A stretch of DNA of 14,142 nt from a bacterium Ga0077546 (GCA_001464165.1 LNEX01000449.1:1-14142), one strand, 5' to 3'. Shown: positions 6,162-13,235, counted from the stretch's first letter. The notes: generated from the letters alone by a model not told the origin. Made by a program: numbers and translations.

Positions 6162-7072
6162 ATGACCAAAGAGGCATTAGACTACATTCAGCGCAACTAC
6201 TTACATGAGACAGTTGTCAAACATGCCCATCAGGCCGAAGCGCAGCGCTTTTGGAATTTCCCTTTCGCGGCATTGGAAGAGGCTCTGGTAAACGCCGTGT
6301 ATCATCGCTCTTACGAGCAGCGCGAACCAATCGAAGTAAGAATCGGTCAGGATGAATTGATCGTAATTAGCTATCCTGGCCCAGATCGATCTATCAAACT
6401 AGAGGACTTGCAAGCCGGTCGAGCAATCAGTCGCCGCTACCGCAACAGACGCATCGGCGAATTTTTAAAGGAGCTAGACTTGACCGATGGTAGAGCCACC
6501 GGGGTCCCCAAAATCATCAAAGTGATGATGGCCAATGGCTCACCAGCGCCAGTTTTCGAGACTGACGACGAACGCACTTCTTTGGTAGTGCGGCTAGCCT
6601 GCCATCCGCAGTCGACCGGGGAAGTTACCGGGGAAGTCACCGCGGAAGTCACCGCGGAAGTCACCGCGGAAGTCACCGCGGAAGTCACCGCGGAAGTCAC
6701 CGCGGAAGTCAACGCGGAAGTTACCGGGGAAGCTACCGGGGAAGCTACCGGACAACGGAAGTCACCGCGGAAGTCACCGCGGAAGTCACAGCGGAAGTCA
6801 CCGCGGAAGTCACCGCGGAAGTCACCGCGGAAGTCACAGCGGAAGTCACCGCCATGCTCAAAGCCATAAAAGGAGAAATGAGTAGGCAAAAGCTGCAGTT
6901 AGCTCTCGGACTAAGGCACGCAGAACATTTCAGAAAGTCATATCTTCTTCCGGCCCTAAAAAGAGGCTACATAGAAATGACCATTCCCAATCAACCCAAA
7001 AGCCAACTCCAACGCTATCGACTAACCGAAAAAGGGAAACGATGGCTGTGGATGCGCGATCGGGAGGAATGA
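6162..7072 (+). pseudogene. Remnant of an AlbA_2/HATPase_c_4-type ATP-binding regulator, truncated and frameshifted
   Basis: The first frame (6162-6869) gives residues typical of the second half of this family: ALEEALVNAVYHRSYEQREPIEVRI (GHKL-type ATP-binding helix with the ExxxNAxYHR signature), ISYPGPDRSI, SRRYRNRRIGEFLKELDLTDGRATGVPKI and GSPAPVFETDDERT. The N-terminal AlbA_2 (Schlafen-like) domain of about 200 residues is missing, because upstream bases are promoter of the divergent gene. A GEVTAEVT linker follows, encoded by 12-bp repeats. The frame shifts at 6753-6757, after which it reads RKSP repeats and stops at 6869. The true C-terminus continues in another frame as ATG 6854 MLKAIKGEMSRQKLQLALGLRHAEHFRKSYLLPALKRGYIEM, a winged-helix domain ending at 7072. 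Full proteins are probably transcriptional regulators. No clear ribosome site precedes 6162. Confidence 0.8.
6621..6853 (+). repeat. 12-bp tandem repeat array, 19 units, with a 5-nt phase break
   Basis: Eleven units of the GAAGTCACCGCG type (variants GAAGTTACCGGG, GAAGCTACCGGG, GAAGTCAACGCG) fill 6621-6752. The five bases CAACG (6753-6757) break the phase, and eight more units fill 6758-6853. A further degenerate unit may precede at 6609. The unit is a multiple of three, so copy-number change alone keeps the frame; only the five extra bases shift it. In the first frame the array codes EVTA, after the break RKSP. Restoring phase rejoins EVTA repeats directly to the winged-helix C-terminus. Confidence 0.9.
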
Positions 7073-7153
7073 ACTTACCCATCAATCGCAAGCACGCGCA
7101 TCCTCAATAGCCCTTACCCGCAAACTTCCAACGGTCATGAACGTGTCCAAGGA

Positions 7154-9148
7154 TCAACCAACTAGCTTGCGAAGTGCCTCATCGGGAACGGTCGACTTCG
7201 GCTTCGACTTCTTCAACTCACGATAATAATTTATCAGCTTATCCTTCATTCCATACTTGATCATCTCATCAAGATTATTGAGCGCGCTTAGATCAATAGA
7301 GTCTTTTACTTGCCAAAGACGCAAAGAATTATCTTTGTCTCCGACCCGGGCCGCAGCAACGGCTATTCGCGACAGCCAATCTGGTTTTTCTTCGCTTGTT
7401 AATCGCAGAGATGCAGCTGGCCAAATTTCCTCTGCGCGCCGCCAGTCAAAAACATCCAGATAACTTTCGAAAAGAGTAAATTGCGAACGCTGCTTCAGGT
7501 CTTTATCGTTGCTCTTAGATGCAGCCAGAAGCAAAGGAATTGAACGTTTCGCTTCCTGGCATCGGTTTAAAATCCAACCTAGTGTCAATTCTCTACTGGC
7601 ATTGCCTAGAGCTAGCCCTTCTGCTCGCTTCCACAGTTGCTGCCGTTGCTCAGGCTTTGCATTGCGCGCCATACGCCACAATATGCGTTCTTCTGTGTAG
7701 CTCCAGGTATTGGCCTGCTTCAGCATCTGCCACAAACGCTCATCAACTGGAGATAGATAACCAGTCTGATCGGTTTCATAAGTCTGCTCAAGATCACGCA
7801 CAAGCTTGGTGCGATACTCTAAGCTCGAACTAAAACTAGAATTAGGTTTAGAAGCCGCATCAAACTCACTCCAGATAAACTTAATTGCAGCCTGTTCACT
7901 TTCATGGCGGCGCAAAAACAGAGCATAAGATGACACGATCATCGGCAAGTAAAATTGAGCACTCTGGTCTTGCTTTAAGTTTGCTTGCTTTGAGTTTTCT
8001 AGCTTTGACTTGGCCAACTTCAACGCTCGCAGCCAAGCTGAACGCTCTTGTTCAGTCTCTTTACGCCCTCTATAATAATCAGCTCGACCACGCCAATAGT
8101 CAATTGAATCTTCGTTCTTAACTTCTGCTGCCTTTATCTGCTGCTCAAGAGGTCGCGTCGGAGTAGCAGCTTGAATTTGCCCGGCCAGTTGCGACAGAGC
8201 GTAAGTCGGAACTTGACCACCAGATTCTTTCGACAATTGTAAAAGAATAGACTGAGCCTCTTTGCTCTGCCCAACTTTCTGATAGCACTCAGCGAGCATT
8301 GAGCGCACCCACACACTAAAATGCTTGACCTGCGGAACAGAGCTTAAATTAGCTGGTAGAGCAGAATATCGCAGCAGAAAGTTTTTGATTTCCTCTTCGT
8401 CTTGAGGAGAGAATGGAATAGTTTGAGCACGCTTCAAGTAGAAAATCGCTTCAGCCGGATGTCTCATGTGCAACCATTCAGCCACTTGGTAGTTGCGATA
8501 AGCAAGCTTGGGCTGCACAACTTCGCAGATCCAGTGAATATCCGATTTCTCGGCCGAATCATCGCTGGCCAGAATAAACCACTTCAAGCGACGAACATCA
8601 TCGGGCTTGTCTTTAACTTGCTTAGCAAAATCTGCCAAGATTTGCTTTCGTCTTCCGGCCTCTTCGGCGAAAGTCATACGCAGTCGCCACCAATACTCTT
8701 CATTGAATGGATATCGCGCCTTTATCCAATTATCGATAGCATCAAGGGCGGTGGCATCATTCTTACACTCCGAACACATGTGCTTAATTAGCACATATCC
8801 CCAACCCGGTTCCGCCATGGGCAACTGTTCTAAATATAGCTTTGCTAGGTCCCACTTTTCCTTTCCAATCAAAAAGTCAGCCGTTTGTGACAGCTCACTT
8901 TTCTCTTCAGCATTGGCTGCGCCTCTTACTGCACCCAGCTGCTTGATAATAGATTTAGCCGAAGCATCATTACCTTGGCGCACTTCATCCTTCAACCTTT
9001 TCAATAAGGGAAGGTAATCAGACTTCTTAGCAGTCATAGATGGAAGACTTGGCGAGGGTTTAACTTTCTTAGAATCAGACGCCACCGCAGGCTGCGCAGT
9101 CCAAATCAAAGAAGATAGAATCAAGATTGGCAGAACTGTAATTTTCAT
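7154..9148 (-). CDS. Exported TPR-like helical repeat protein of unknown function
   Basis: The 664-residue protein begins with a clear signal peptide (MKITVLPILILSSLIWTAQPAVA, cleavage about residue 23), so it is secreted or periplasmic. A short Lys/Ser/Pro-rich linker (26-45) follows. The rest is helix-rich with TPR-like spacing: KWDLAKLYLEQLP, HPAEAIFYLKRAQ, SVWVRSMLAECYQKVGQSKEAQSILLQL, DYWRGRADYYRGRKETEQERSAWLRALKLA, NRCQEAKRSIPLLLAASKSNDKD, SRIAVAAARVGDKDNSLRLWQVK. No enzymatic motif is seen, and a CxxC (MCSECKND, about residue 124) is the only notable metal or disulfide candidate. It is probably a scaffold for protein binding. The ATG at 9148 has GAGG four bases upstream. It is divergent from hrpB and convergent with the broken ATPase gene. 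Confidence 0.8.
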   Translation of the reverse strand: MKITVLPILILSSLIWTAQPAVASDSKKVKPSPSLPSMTAKKSDYLPLLKRLKDEVRQGNDASAKSIIKQLGAVRGAANAEEKSELSQTADFLIGKEKWDLAKLYLEQLPMAEPGWGYVLIKHMCSECKNDATALDAIDNWIKARYPFNEEYWWRLRMTFAEEAGRRKQILADFAKQVKDKPDDVRRLKWFILASDDSAEKSDIHWICEVVQPKLAYRNYQVAEWLHMRHPAEAIFYLKRAQTIPFSPQDEEEIKNFLLRYSALPANLSSVPQVKHFSVWVRSMLAECYQKVGQSKEAQSILLQLSKESGGQVPTYALSQLAGQIQAATPTRPLEQQIKAAEVKNEDSIDYWRGRADYYRGRKETEQERSAWLRALKLAKSKLENSKQANLKQDQSAQFYLPMIVSSYALFLRRHESEQAAIKFIWSEFDAASKPNSSFSSSLEYRTKLVRDLEQTYETDQTGYLSPVDERLWQMLKQANTWSYTEERILWRMARNAKPEQRQQLWKRAEGLALGNASRELTLGWILNRCQEAKRSIPLLLAASKSNDKDLKQRSQFTLFESYLDVFDWRRAEEIWPAASLRLTSEEKPDWLSRIAVAAARVGDKDNSLRLWQVKDSIDLSALNNLDEMIKYGMKDKLINYYRELKKSKPKSTVPDEALRKLVG

Positions 9149-9264
9149 GCAACCTCAGCCTTCAACGCACTCACCCCGACATTGTCACATGCTACCCCAA
9201 ATTTGCTCATACAGGCAACGATAGACCTGCTAGGATCTTGCATGGAGCTTGTAATGACCAGGCG

Positions 9265-11871
9265 ATGACCAGGCGACATTTAGGCCACGCTCCAAACCTA
9301 GAGGAAACACCAATCAAGCACCTACCCATCGATGATGTTTTGCCAGAGGTAATTTCCGGCCTGACAAGCACAGATACAGGTGCTCTAGTCCTGATTGCAG
9401 CACCTGGCGCAGGAAAGACCACTAGAGTTCCGCCAGCGGTGCTTGATGCCGGGTTAGCCGAGCTCACGAATAGGACAAATCAGAGCACCCAAGGCCAAAT
9501 AGTAGTACTGCAACCGCGTCGGGTCGCAGCCAGAGCAGCAGCCACTCGCATATCAGACGAGCGCGGCACCAAGGTCGGTGAAGAAATCGGCTACCAGGTT
9601 CGCCACGAGAGCAAAGTATCAGCGCGCACGCGAATAGTGGTTTGTACAGAAGGGGTTTTTCTCAGACGCTTGCAAAAAGATCCAATGCTTGAAAATACAG
9701 CGGTAGTAATTTTTGACGAATTTCACGAGCGCAATCTTGACAGCGATCTTGCTCTAGCACTAGTGAGGCAAGTACGCAACGAACTGCGTCCAGATCTGAA
9801 AATCATAGTAATGTCTGCCACTCTTGACGCCGAACCAGTAAGCCGCTATCTGTCAAACTGTCCGGTGGTGCAAAGCCCCGGCCGCGCCTATCCAGTCAAT
9901 ATCGAATATCTTTCATTTCAACCATCTGCAGTAAACCTTGAGCAGACAGTTAGCGATGGCGTCAAGAAAATGCTTGCCGCAAGCGACGGCCACATACTTG
10001 CATTTCTTCCTGGTGTGGGCGAAATTCGCAAGACCCAACAGTTACTTGAACCAATTGCCGAGCGCGAAAATCTTTTGCTACTTCCTTTATATGGTGACTT
10101 ACCATTAGAAGAACAGCAGCGCGTGCTAAATCAATCGGCTCAGCGCAAAGTAGTGCTTGCTACCAATATTGCTGAAACATCACTGACCATTGACGGAATT
10201 ACTGCCGTTGTCGACAGCGGCATGGCAAGAGTCAACAGGCTCGATACAAGGCTCGGACTAAATCGTCTCGGCCTTGAACGCATTTCTCAAGCATCGGCAG
10301 ACCAACGGGCTGGTCGCGCGGGCCGCACCGCCAGCGGTGACTGCCTAAGACTTTGGACAGAGCGCGAGCACAAATCGATGTCAGCTTTCAACTCACCCGA
10401 GATTGAGCGAGTTGATTTATCTGAATGCGCCCTTCAGCTTCTGGCCTGGGGAGAAAAAGATCTGCAATCGTTTTCATGGTTCGAAGCACCACCACCGGCC
10501 AGCCTCAGTCGCGCATTAGAGTTACTTGACCGGCTTGATGCCTTAGAAAACGGCAGTCTCACTGAACTTGGTCGCAAAATGGCTCAACTGCCATTGCAAC
10601 CGAGACTGGCGCGCTTGCTCGTAGAAGGAGCAACCTTAGGTCAACTGAAAGATACTGCGCTGTGCGCGGCAATGCTCTCAGAGCGCGATCCGCTCCGGCG
10701 CTCTAGCGAAAACACTGGCGCCAAACACAAATCAGAATCTGACGTCTTAGATAGAGTTTGGGCACTAAAAGAATTTGCAGAGCACGGGCACAAACACTCA
10801 TTTGCCGGTGAACTAATGGTAAATCCGGCCAAGCAAATTCTGCGAGCGGCCGAACAACTGGCCCGGCTTCTTAGTGATTTTTCCACCTCTGCTGTAACCG
10901 AGCAACAATCAGACCAATCAGTTATGCGCGCTATTATGGTGGCATTTAGCGATCGTATATGCAAGCGAAGAGAACCTGGTGGCAAAACGGCAATTATGGT
11001 CGGTGGTCGCGGAGTCAAACTATCAAACGACTCAGCAGTAACCGATGCAGAATTATTTGTGGCTGTCGAACTAATAGAGACTGGTCAATCAGATGCAACA
11101 GTAAGGCAAGCCTCGGCTATTGACAAAAGCTGGCTACCGAAGTCGCATCTGGCAACTAGCATAGACGTGTCTTATGACACCATTCGAGAGAAAGTGGTGG
11201 CATCAAAATGCACAAGATTTTGTGATTTGGTTATTGAAGAAAAAGTGGCAGCGCTTCCACAAGATATCGACCCAGGAGAAATTCTAGCCAAGGCACTAAG
11301 TGCAGCAAATGTTGACGTTGCGGCCCTTGTGGATGACAATGCTAAACAATATCTAGCTCGCATAAACTGCCTGCGTGAGAATATGCCAGAGCTTGACTTA
11401 CCAGAGTTTTCAGCCGAACCTTGGCGCGACCTATTGCCACTATGGTGCATGGGTTCTGCCAGTCTTGCGGAACTAAAATCACACTCATTCACATCGATTC
11501 TGCAATCACAGTTAAGCCACGAACAACTCACTGCAATCGAACAAGAAGCACCAGCACAAATACCAGTACCAAGTGGCAATCAAATTAAACTGCACTACGA
11601 AGAAGGCAAGGCACCAGTATTGGCGGTGCGAATCCAAGAAATTTTCGGCATGACTGAAACACCAAAAGTGGCAAGGTCGAGGCAGCCAGTCTTGATGCAT
11701 TTACTAGCACCAAATTATAGAGTGCAACAGATTACACCAGATCTAGCTAGCTTCTGGAAGAACACTTACAGTGAAGTGAAGAAAGATCTGAAAGCTCGCT
11801 ATCCAAAACATTCTTGGCCAGACAATCCGCTTACAGCACAGGCCGAGAGTAGGCCGAAGAGAAAAGCATGA
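9265..11871 (+). CDS. hrpB: ATP-dependent RNA helicase HrpB (DEAH family)
   Basis: HrpB is a bacterial DEAH/RHA-type helicase of poorly defined role; relatives act on RNA. In the 868-residue form starting at ATG 9265 the motifs are Walker A APGAGKTT (46-53), LQPRRVAARAAA (Ia), the HrpB-typical DEFHER variant of DEAH (151-156), MSATLD (III, 183-188), ATNIAETSLTIDG (V, 299-311) and QRAGRAGR (VI, 347-354). HA2-like and HrpB C-terminal regions follow (EPWRDLLPLWCM, then PVLMHLLAPNYRVQQITPDLASFWKNTYSEVKKDLKARYPKHSWPDNP). The end PRKRKA is basic, as in homologs. Length is normal for the family (about 800-850). A TTG at 9238 gives nine more residues but has no better ribosome site; AGG three bases before 9265 is also weak, so the start is uncertain. 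All helicase motifs look intact. Confidence 0.93.
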   Translation: MTRRHLGHAPNLEETPIKHLPIDDVLPEVISGLTSTDTGALVLIAAPGAGKTTRVPPAVLDAGLAELTNRTNQSTQGQIVVLQPRRVAARAAATRISDERGTKVGEEIGYQVRHESKVSARTRIVVCTEGVFLRRLQKDPMLENTAVVIFDEFHERNLDSDLALALVRQVRNELRPDLKIIVMSATLDAEPVSRYLSNCPVVQSPGRAYPVNIEYLSFQPSAVNLEQTVSDGVKKMLAASDGHILAFLPGVGEIRKTQQLLEPIAERENLLLLPLYGDLPLEEQQRVLNQSAQRKVVLATNIAETSLTIDGITAVVDSGMARVNRLDTRLGLNRLGLERISQASADQRAGRAGRTASGDCLRLWTEREHKSMSAFNSPEIERVDLSECALQLLAWGEKDLQSFSWFEAPPPASLSRALELLDRLDALENGSLTELGRKMAQLPLQPRLARLLVEGATLGQLKDTALCAAMLSERDPLRRSSENTGAKHKSESDVLDRVWALKEFAEHGHKHSFAGELMVNPAKQILRAAEQLARLLSDFSTSAVTEQQSDQSVMRAIMVAFSDRICKRREPGGKTAIMVGGRGVKLSNDSAVTDAELFVAVELIETGQSDATVRQASAIDKSWLPKSHLATSIDVSYDTIREKVVASKCTRFCDLVIEEKVAALPQDIDPGEILAKALSAANVDVAALVDDNAKQYLARINCLRENMPELDLPEFSAEPWRDLLPLWCMGSASLAELKSHSFTSILQSQLSHEQLTAIEQEAPAQIPVPSGNQIKLHYEEGKAPVLAVRIQEIFGMTETPKVARSRQPVLMHLLAPNYRVQQITPDLASFWKNTYSEVKKDLKARYPKHSWPDNPLTAQAESRPKRKA

Positions 11872-11888
11872 AGATTTGAAAATCGCTG

Positions 11889-11916
11889 TTGCATTTTCTT
11901 TTGCTCGTGGTATATT
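11889..11916 (+). promoter_or_regulatory. Extended -10 promoter of the tRNA array
   Basis: TTGCAT (11889-11894) is followed by a 16-bp spacer and TATATT (11911-11916, five of six of consensus), preceded by TGG to give an extended -10. It starts 18 bp after the hrpB stop and points into the tRNA array. The -35 match is modest, but the extended -10 makes it credible. Confidence 0.5.
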
Positions 11917-11928
11917 GAAAAAACGGTC

Positions 11929-11953
11929 GTGCAATTCGTTGCACAACTTTTTG
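11929..11953 (+). terminator. UUCG hairpin followed by a T-run
   Basis: GTGCAA-TTCG-TTGCAC (11929-11944) is a perfect 6-bp stem on a stable UUCG tetraloop, followed by AACTTTTTG. It could end the hrpB transcript, 57 bp after its stop. It also lies directly downstream of the promoter at 11889-11916, so it could instead act as an attenuator for the tRNA array. Confidence 0.55.
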
Positions 11954-11956
11954 TTC

Positions 11957-11998
11957 GCGGGATTGGCACATTGGTTGTGCTCTAGCCTTCCAAGCTAG
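11957..11998 (+). tRNA. tRNA-Gly(UCC)-like 5' portion, T-arm not recognisable
   Basis: The 5' acceptor strand GCGGGAT (11957-11963) is followed by a D-arm GCAC-ATTGGTT-GTGC (11966-11980) and an anticodon arm CTAGC-CTTCCAA-GCTAG (11982-11998) with anticodon TCC at 11989-11991. This is a very good tRNA-Gly 5' half. Downstream there is no GTTCRA-type T-loop and no strand able to pair as ATCCCGC. It is either a broken gene or so divergent that its 3' half escapes the eye. Confidence 0.5.
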
Positions 11999-12041
11999 CT
12001 AAGGTGAATAAAGTGAAGACCATGATAGGGATTATGAAACG

Positions 12042-12116
12042 GAATAGTGATAGAGGCAATTGCTCTATCGTTCGTTTTGTCACACCTATTATGAGTTCAA
12101 ATCACCATGTTATTTT
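12042..12116 (+). tRNA. Degenerate tRNA-like sequence, possible anticodon GUC (Asp)
   Basis: GAATAGT (12042-12048) can pair with GTTATTT (12109-12115), using several G-U pairs. A T-loop TTCAAAT (12096-12102) sits between ATGAG and a six-base strand CACCAT. A D-like hairpin around GCAATTG precedes a loop TTGTCAC with GTC at 12079-12081, but its stem pairs at only three of five positions and the variable loop is two bases. Total length, 75, suits a tRNA. It is probably a decayed or extremely divergent copy; amino-acid assignment is weak. The 45 bases after it (12117-12161) show nothing I can name. Confidence 0.3.
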
Positions 12117-12161
12117 TACAACCAGCACTGCCCGAGCGACGTCCACCAGCGCCTAATGCCT

Positions 12162-12236
12162 GGGGTCTTAGTTTAGTCAGAAAAACTCTCGGTTTGCACC
12201 CGAAAGTGAAGGGTGCAAAGCCCTTAGACTCCACCA
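12162..12236 (+). tRNA. tRNA-Ala(UGC), CCA encoded
   Basis: Acceptor GGGGTCT pairs with AGACTCC and contains G3-U70, the classic alanine identity pair. The D-arm is GTTT/AAAC, the anticodon arm CTCGG-TTTGCAC-CCGAA with TGC at 12195-12197 (outermost pair mismatched), and the T-arm AAGGG-TGCAAAG-CCCTT. Discriminator A12233 is followed by encoded CCA. The T-loop has G where U55 is normal. Confidence 0.85.
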
Positions 12237-12254
12237 TTTCTCAATTGCATATTT

Positions 12255-12330
12255 GCCCATGTAGCTCAAAAGCAGAGCAGTCGCCTTGTAAGCGACAGGT
12301 AGCGGGAGCATTACCACGCCTTGGGCTCCA
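12255..12330 (+). tRNA. tRNA-Thr(UGU), CCA encoded
   Basis: Acceptor GCCCATG pairs with CTTGGGC except for a U6-U67 mismatch. The D-arm is GCTC/GAGC and the anticodon arm GTCGC-CTTGTAA-GCGAC with TGT at 12287-12289. The T-stem GCGGG pairs with CC(A)CGC, which needs a bulged A at 12316, and the T-loop is AGCATTA instead of a TTCRANY form. Discriminator U12327 is followed by CCA. Confidence 0.8.
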
Positions 12331-12333
12331 TTT

Positions 12334-12375
12334 CTCTGCTGCACCAGCAGAGGCTATTGCTGCGGTTCTCGCAGC
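12334..12375 (+). repeat. Two adjacent strong hairpins between tRNA genes
   Basis: CTCTGCTG-CAC-CAGCAGAG (12334-12352) is a perfect 8-bp stem. GCTGCG-GTTCT-CGCAGC (12359-12375) is a perfect 6-bp stem. They start four bases after the CCA of tRNA-Thr. Neither fits a tRNA arm with a proper anticodon, and no T-run follows. They may guide processing of the array transcript, or be remains of another tRNA. The rest up to 12416 shows nothing I can name. Confidence 0.5.
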
Positions 12376-12416
12376 GATATACGCGCACGTGGTCTACTGG
12401 ATGGGCAACGTTCTTC

Positions 12417-12492
12417 TAAAGCGTTTCTCAGTTGGTAGAGCGTCCGCCCGTTAAGTGGATTGTCCCTGGTTCGAACCCAGGTAGCGCAGCCA
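12417..12492 (+). tRNA. tRNA-Asn(GUU) with aberrant 5' acceptor strand, CCA encoded
   Basis: The D-arm TCTC-AGTTGGTA-GAGC, anticodon arm TCCGC-CCGTTAA-GTGGA (GTT at 12450-12452) and T-arm CCTGG-TTCGAAC-CCAGG are near canonical. The 3' acceptor strand TAGCGCA with G73 and CCA is clear. The seven bases at the 5' side (TAAAGCG) do not pair with it. AGCGTTT at 12420-12426 pairs partly if two or three bases around position 8-10 are lost. C33 replaces U33. It may be a damaged gene. Confidence 0.7.
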
Positions 12493-12495
12493 TTC

Positions 12496-12570
12496 TCCAC
12501 TATCGTCTAACAGTAAGACATTCAGCTCATAACTGGAGCGATGTTGGTGCAAATCCAGCTAGTGGAACCA
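12496..12570 (+). tRNA. tRNA with CAU anticodon (Met, elongator type, or Ile2), CCA encoded
   Basis: Acceptor TCCACTA pairs perfectly with TAGTGGA. The D-arm is GTCTAACAGTAAGAC, the anticodon arm TTCAG-CTCATAA-CTGGA with CAT, and the T-arm GTTGG-TGCAAAT-CCAGC. A73 and CCA follow. The anticodon stem lacks the three G-C pairs of an initiator, so it is an elongator Met or a lysidine-type Ile tRNA. G replaces U55. Confidence 0.85.
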
Positions 12571-12641
12571 ATTTTCGAAGATGCAATTTGATTTGCAAAA
12601 TTACATTCACAAATTATTTTGCGTATTTACGGAGCTGTGTT

Positions 12642-12836
12642 ATGCTGAAAAAAGTTGAAAGTTACAGGAAATTATTTCCAATGAAAGCGGTTCTCCAACA
12701 TTCAGATAGACAGATGAGTGGCTCCCAGCCTTGCTGGTCGTCAGCAGACGTCTGCGCAATAAATGCGTGTGAAATGAATGCCTTAGGAGTATTTGGAAAT
12801 GAAACCTCAACAAAAATTAGTCCACGAATTATATAG
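12642..12836 (+). CDS. Small cysteine-containing ORF inside the tRNA array
   Basis: ATG at 12642 has GGAG seven bases upstream and begins a 64-residue frame, MLKKVESYRKLFPMKAVLQ..., ending at TAG 12834-12836. The N-terminal third is basic and leader-like; the middle (30-50, PCWSSADVCAINACEMNALGV) holds three Cys. No family is recognised. Upstream, 12590-12622 has a GCAAAAT/ATTTTGC inverted repeat in an A/T-rich stretch that could be a promoter or operator. It may be an orphan small protein, possibly a peptide precursor, but no modifying enzyme is nearby. A second frame from ATG 12799 with AGGAG nine bases before it overlaps its end and runs into tRNA-Ile. From 12837 to 12943 I see only a CGAGA-CATATTA-TCTCG hairpin (12921-12937). 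Confidence 0.4.
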   Translation: MLKKVESYRKLFPMKAVLQHSDRQMSGSQPCWSSADVCAINACEMNALGVFGNETSTKISPRII

Positions 12837-12943
12837 CCGTCTTCGCAGGTCCAGTCTCGCGTTTGAGAGATTTGTGCCGAGGCGGCGACGGTCAACAATG
12901 AGCGGCAATAACGCGCGATTCGAGACATATTATCTCGATCGAT

Positions 12944-13018
12944 GGCCGTGTAGTTTAGTGGTAAAACAAGCTCCCGATAAGAGTTGTAGCGGTTGTTCGA
13001 TTCAATCCTCGGCCACCA
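12944..13018 (+). tRNA. tRNA-Ile(GAU), C at position 33, CCA encoded
   Basis: Acceptor GGCCGTG pairs with CTCGGCC except for a U6-U67 mismatch. The D-arm is GTTTAGTGGTAAAAC and the anticodon arm AGCTC-CCGATAA-GAGTT with anticodon GAT. The loop has C at position 33, which is nearly always U. The T-arm GGTTG-TTCGATT-CAATC is normal. A73 and CCA follow. Confidence 0.8.
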
Positions 13019-13046
13019 TTTTTTCAATGCGTTTTTAGCCAGCTCT

Positions 13047-13119
13047 GTGTACTTAGCCAAGACAGCAAGGCAACTGATTGCAAACCAGTCATGCGATGGT
13101 GCAAATCCATCAGTACACT
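13047..13119 (+). tRNA. tRNA-Cys(GCA), no encoded CCA
   Basis: Acceptor GTGTACT pairs perfectly with AGTACAC. The D-arm is GCC...GGC, the anticodon arm ACTGA-TTGCAAA-CCAGT has GCA (one mismatch next to the loop), and the T-arm is GATGG-TGCAAAT-CCATC. Discriminator U73 is the cysteine identity base. The 3' end reads TTA, so CCA must be added. G replaces U55. Confidence 0.88.
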
Positions 13120-13123
13120 TTAT

Positions 13124-13199
13124 ACCGGTGTCGTCTAACGGTTTAGGACGCTCCCCTGTCACGGGAGTAATGCGGATTCGAATTCCGTCACTGGTGCCA
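13124..13199 (+). tRNA. tRNA-Asp(GUC), CCA encoded
   Basis: Acceptor ACCGGTG pairs with CACTGGT. The D-arm GTCTAACGGTTTAGGAC, anticodon arm CTCCC-CTGTCAC-GGGAG (GTC) and T-arm GCGGA-TTCGAAT-TCCGT are all close to canonical bacterial tRNA-Asp. Discriminator G73 fits Asp. Only four bases separate it from tRNA-Cys. Confidence 0.92.
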
Positions 13200-13235
13200 T
13201 TCTCTTTTTTGAACTAAATTTTTAAACTATATTTT

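Noticed and set aside
6621..6853. CRISPR array
   Set aside because: Units are 12-bp direct repeats without spacers and lie within a coding frame.
6437..6889. Long minus-strand frame coding RGDF and TSAV repeats
   Set aside because: It is the antisense reading of the 12-bp repeat, which has no stop in most frames; the + strand carries the recognisable protein family.
12799..13038. Frame starting MKPQQKLVHELYSRLRRSSLAFERF with AGGAG nine bases before ATG
   Set aside because: It overlaps the end of the other small ORF and runs through the whole of tRNA-Ile, so at most its first half could be real; no family is seen.
12662..13162. Minus-strand 166-codon frame
   Set aside because: It spans tRNA-Ile, tRNA-Cys and part of tRNA-Asp in antisense and has no protein-like motif.
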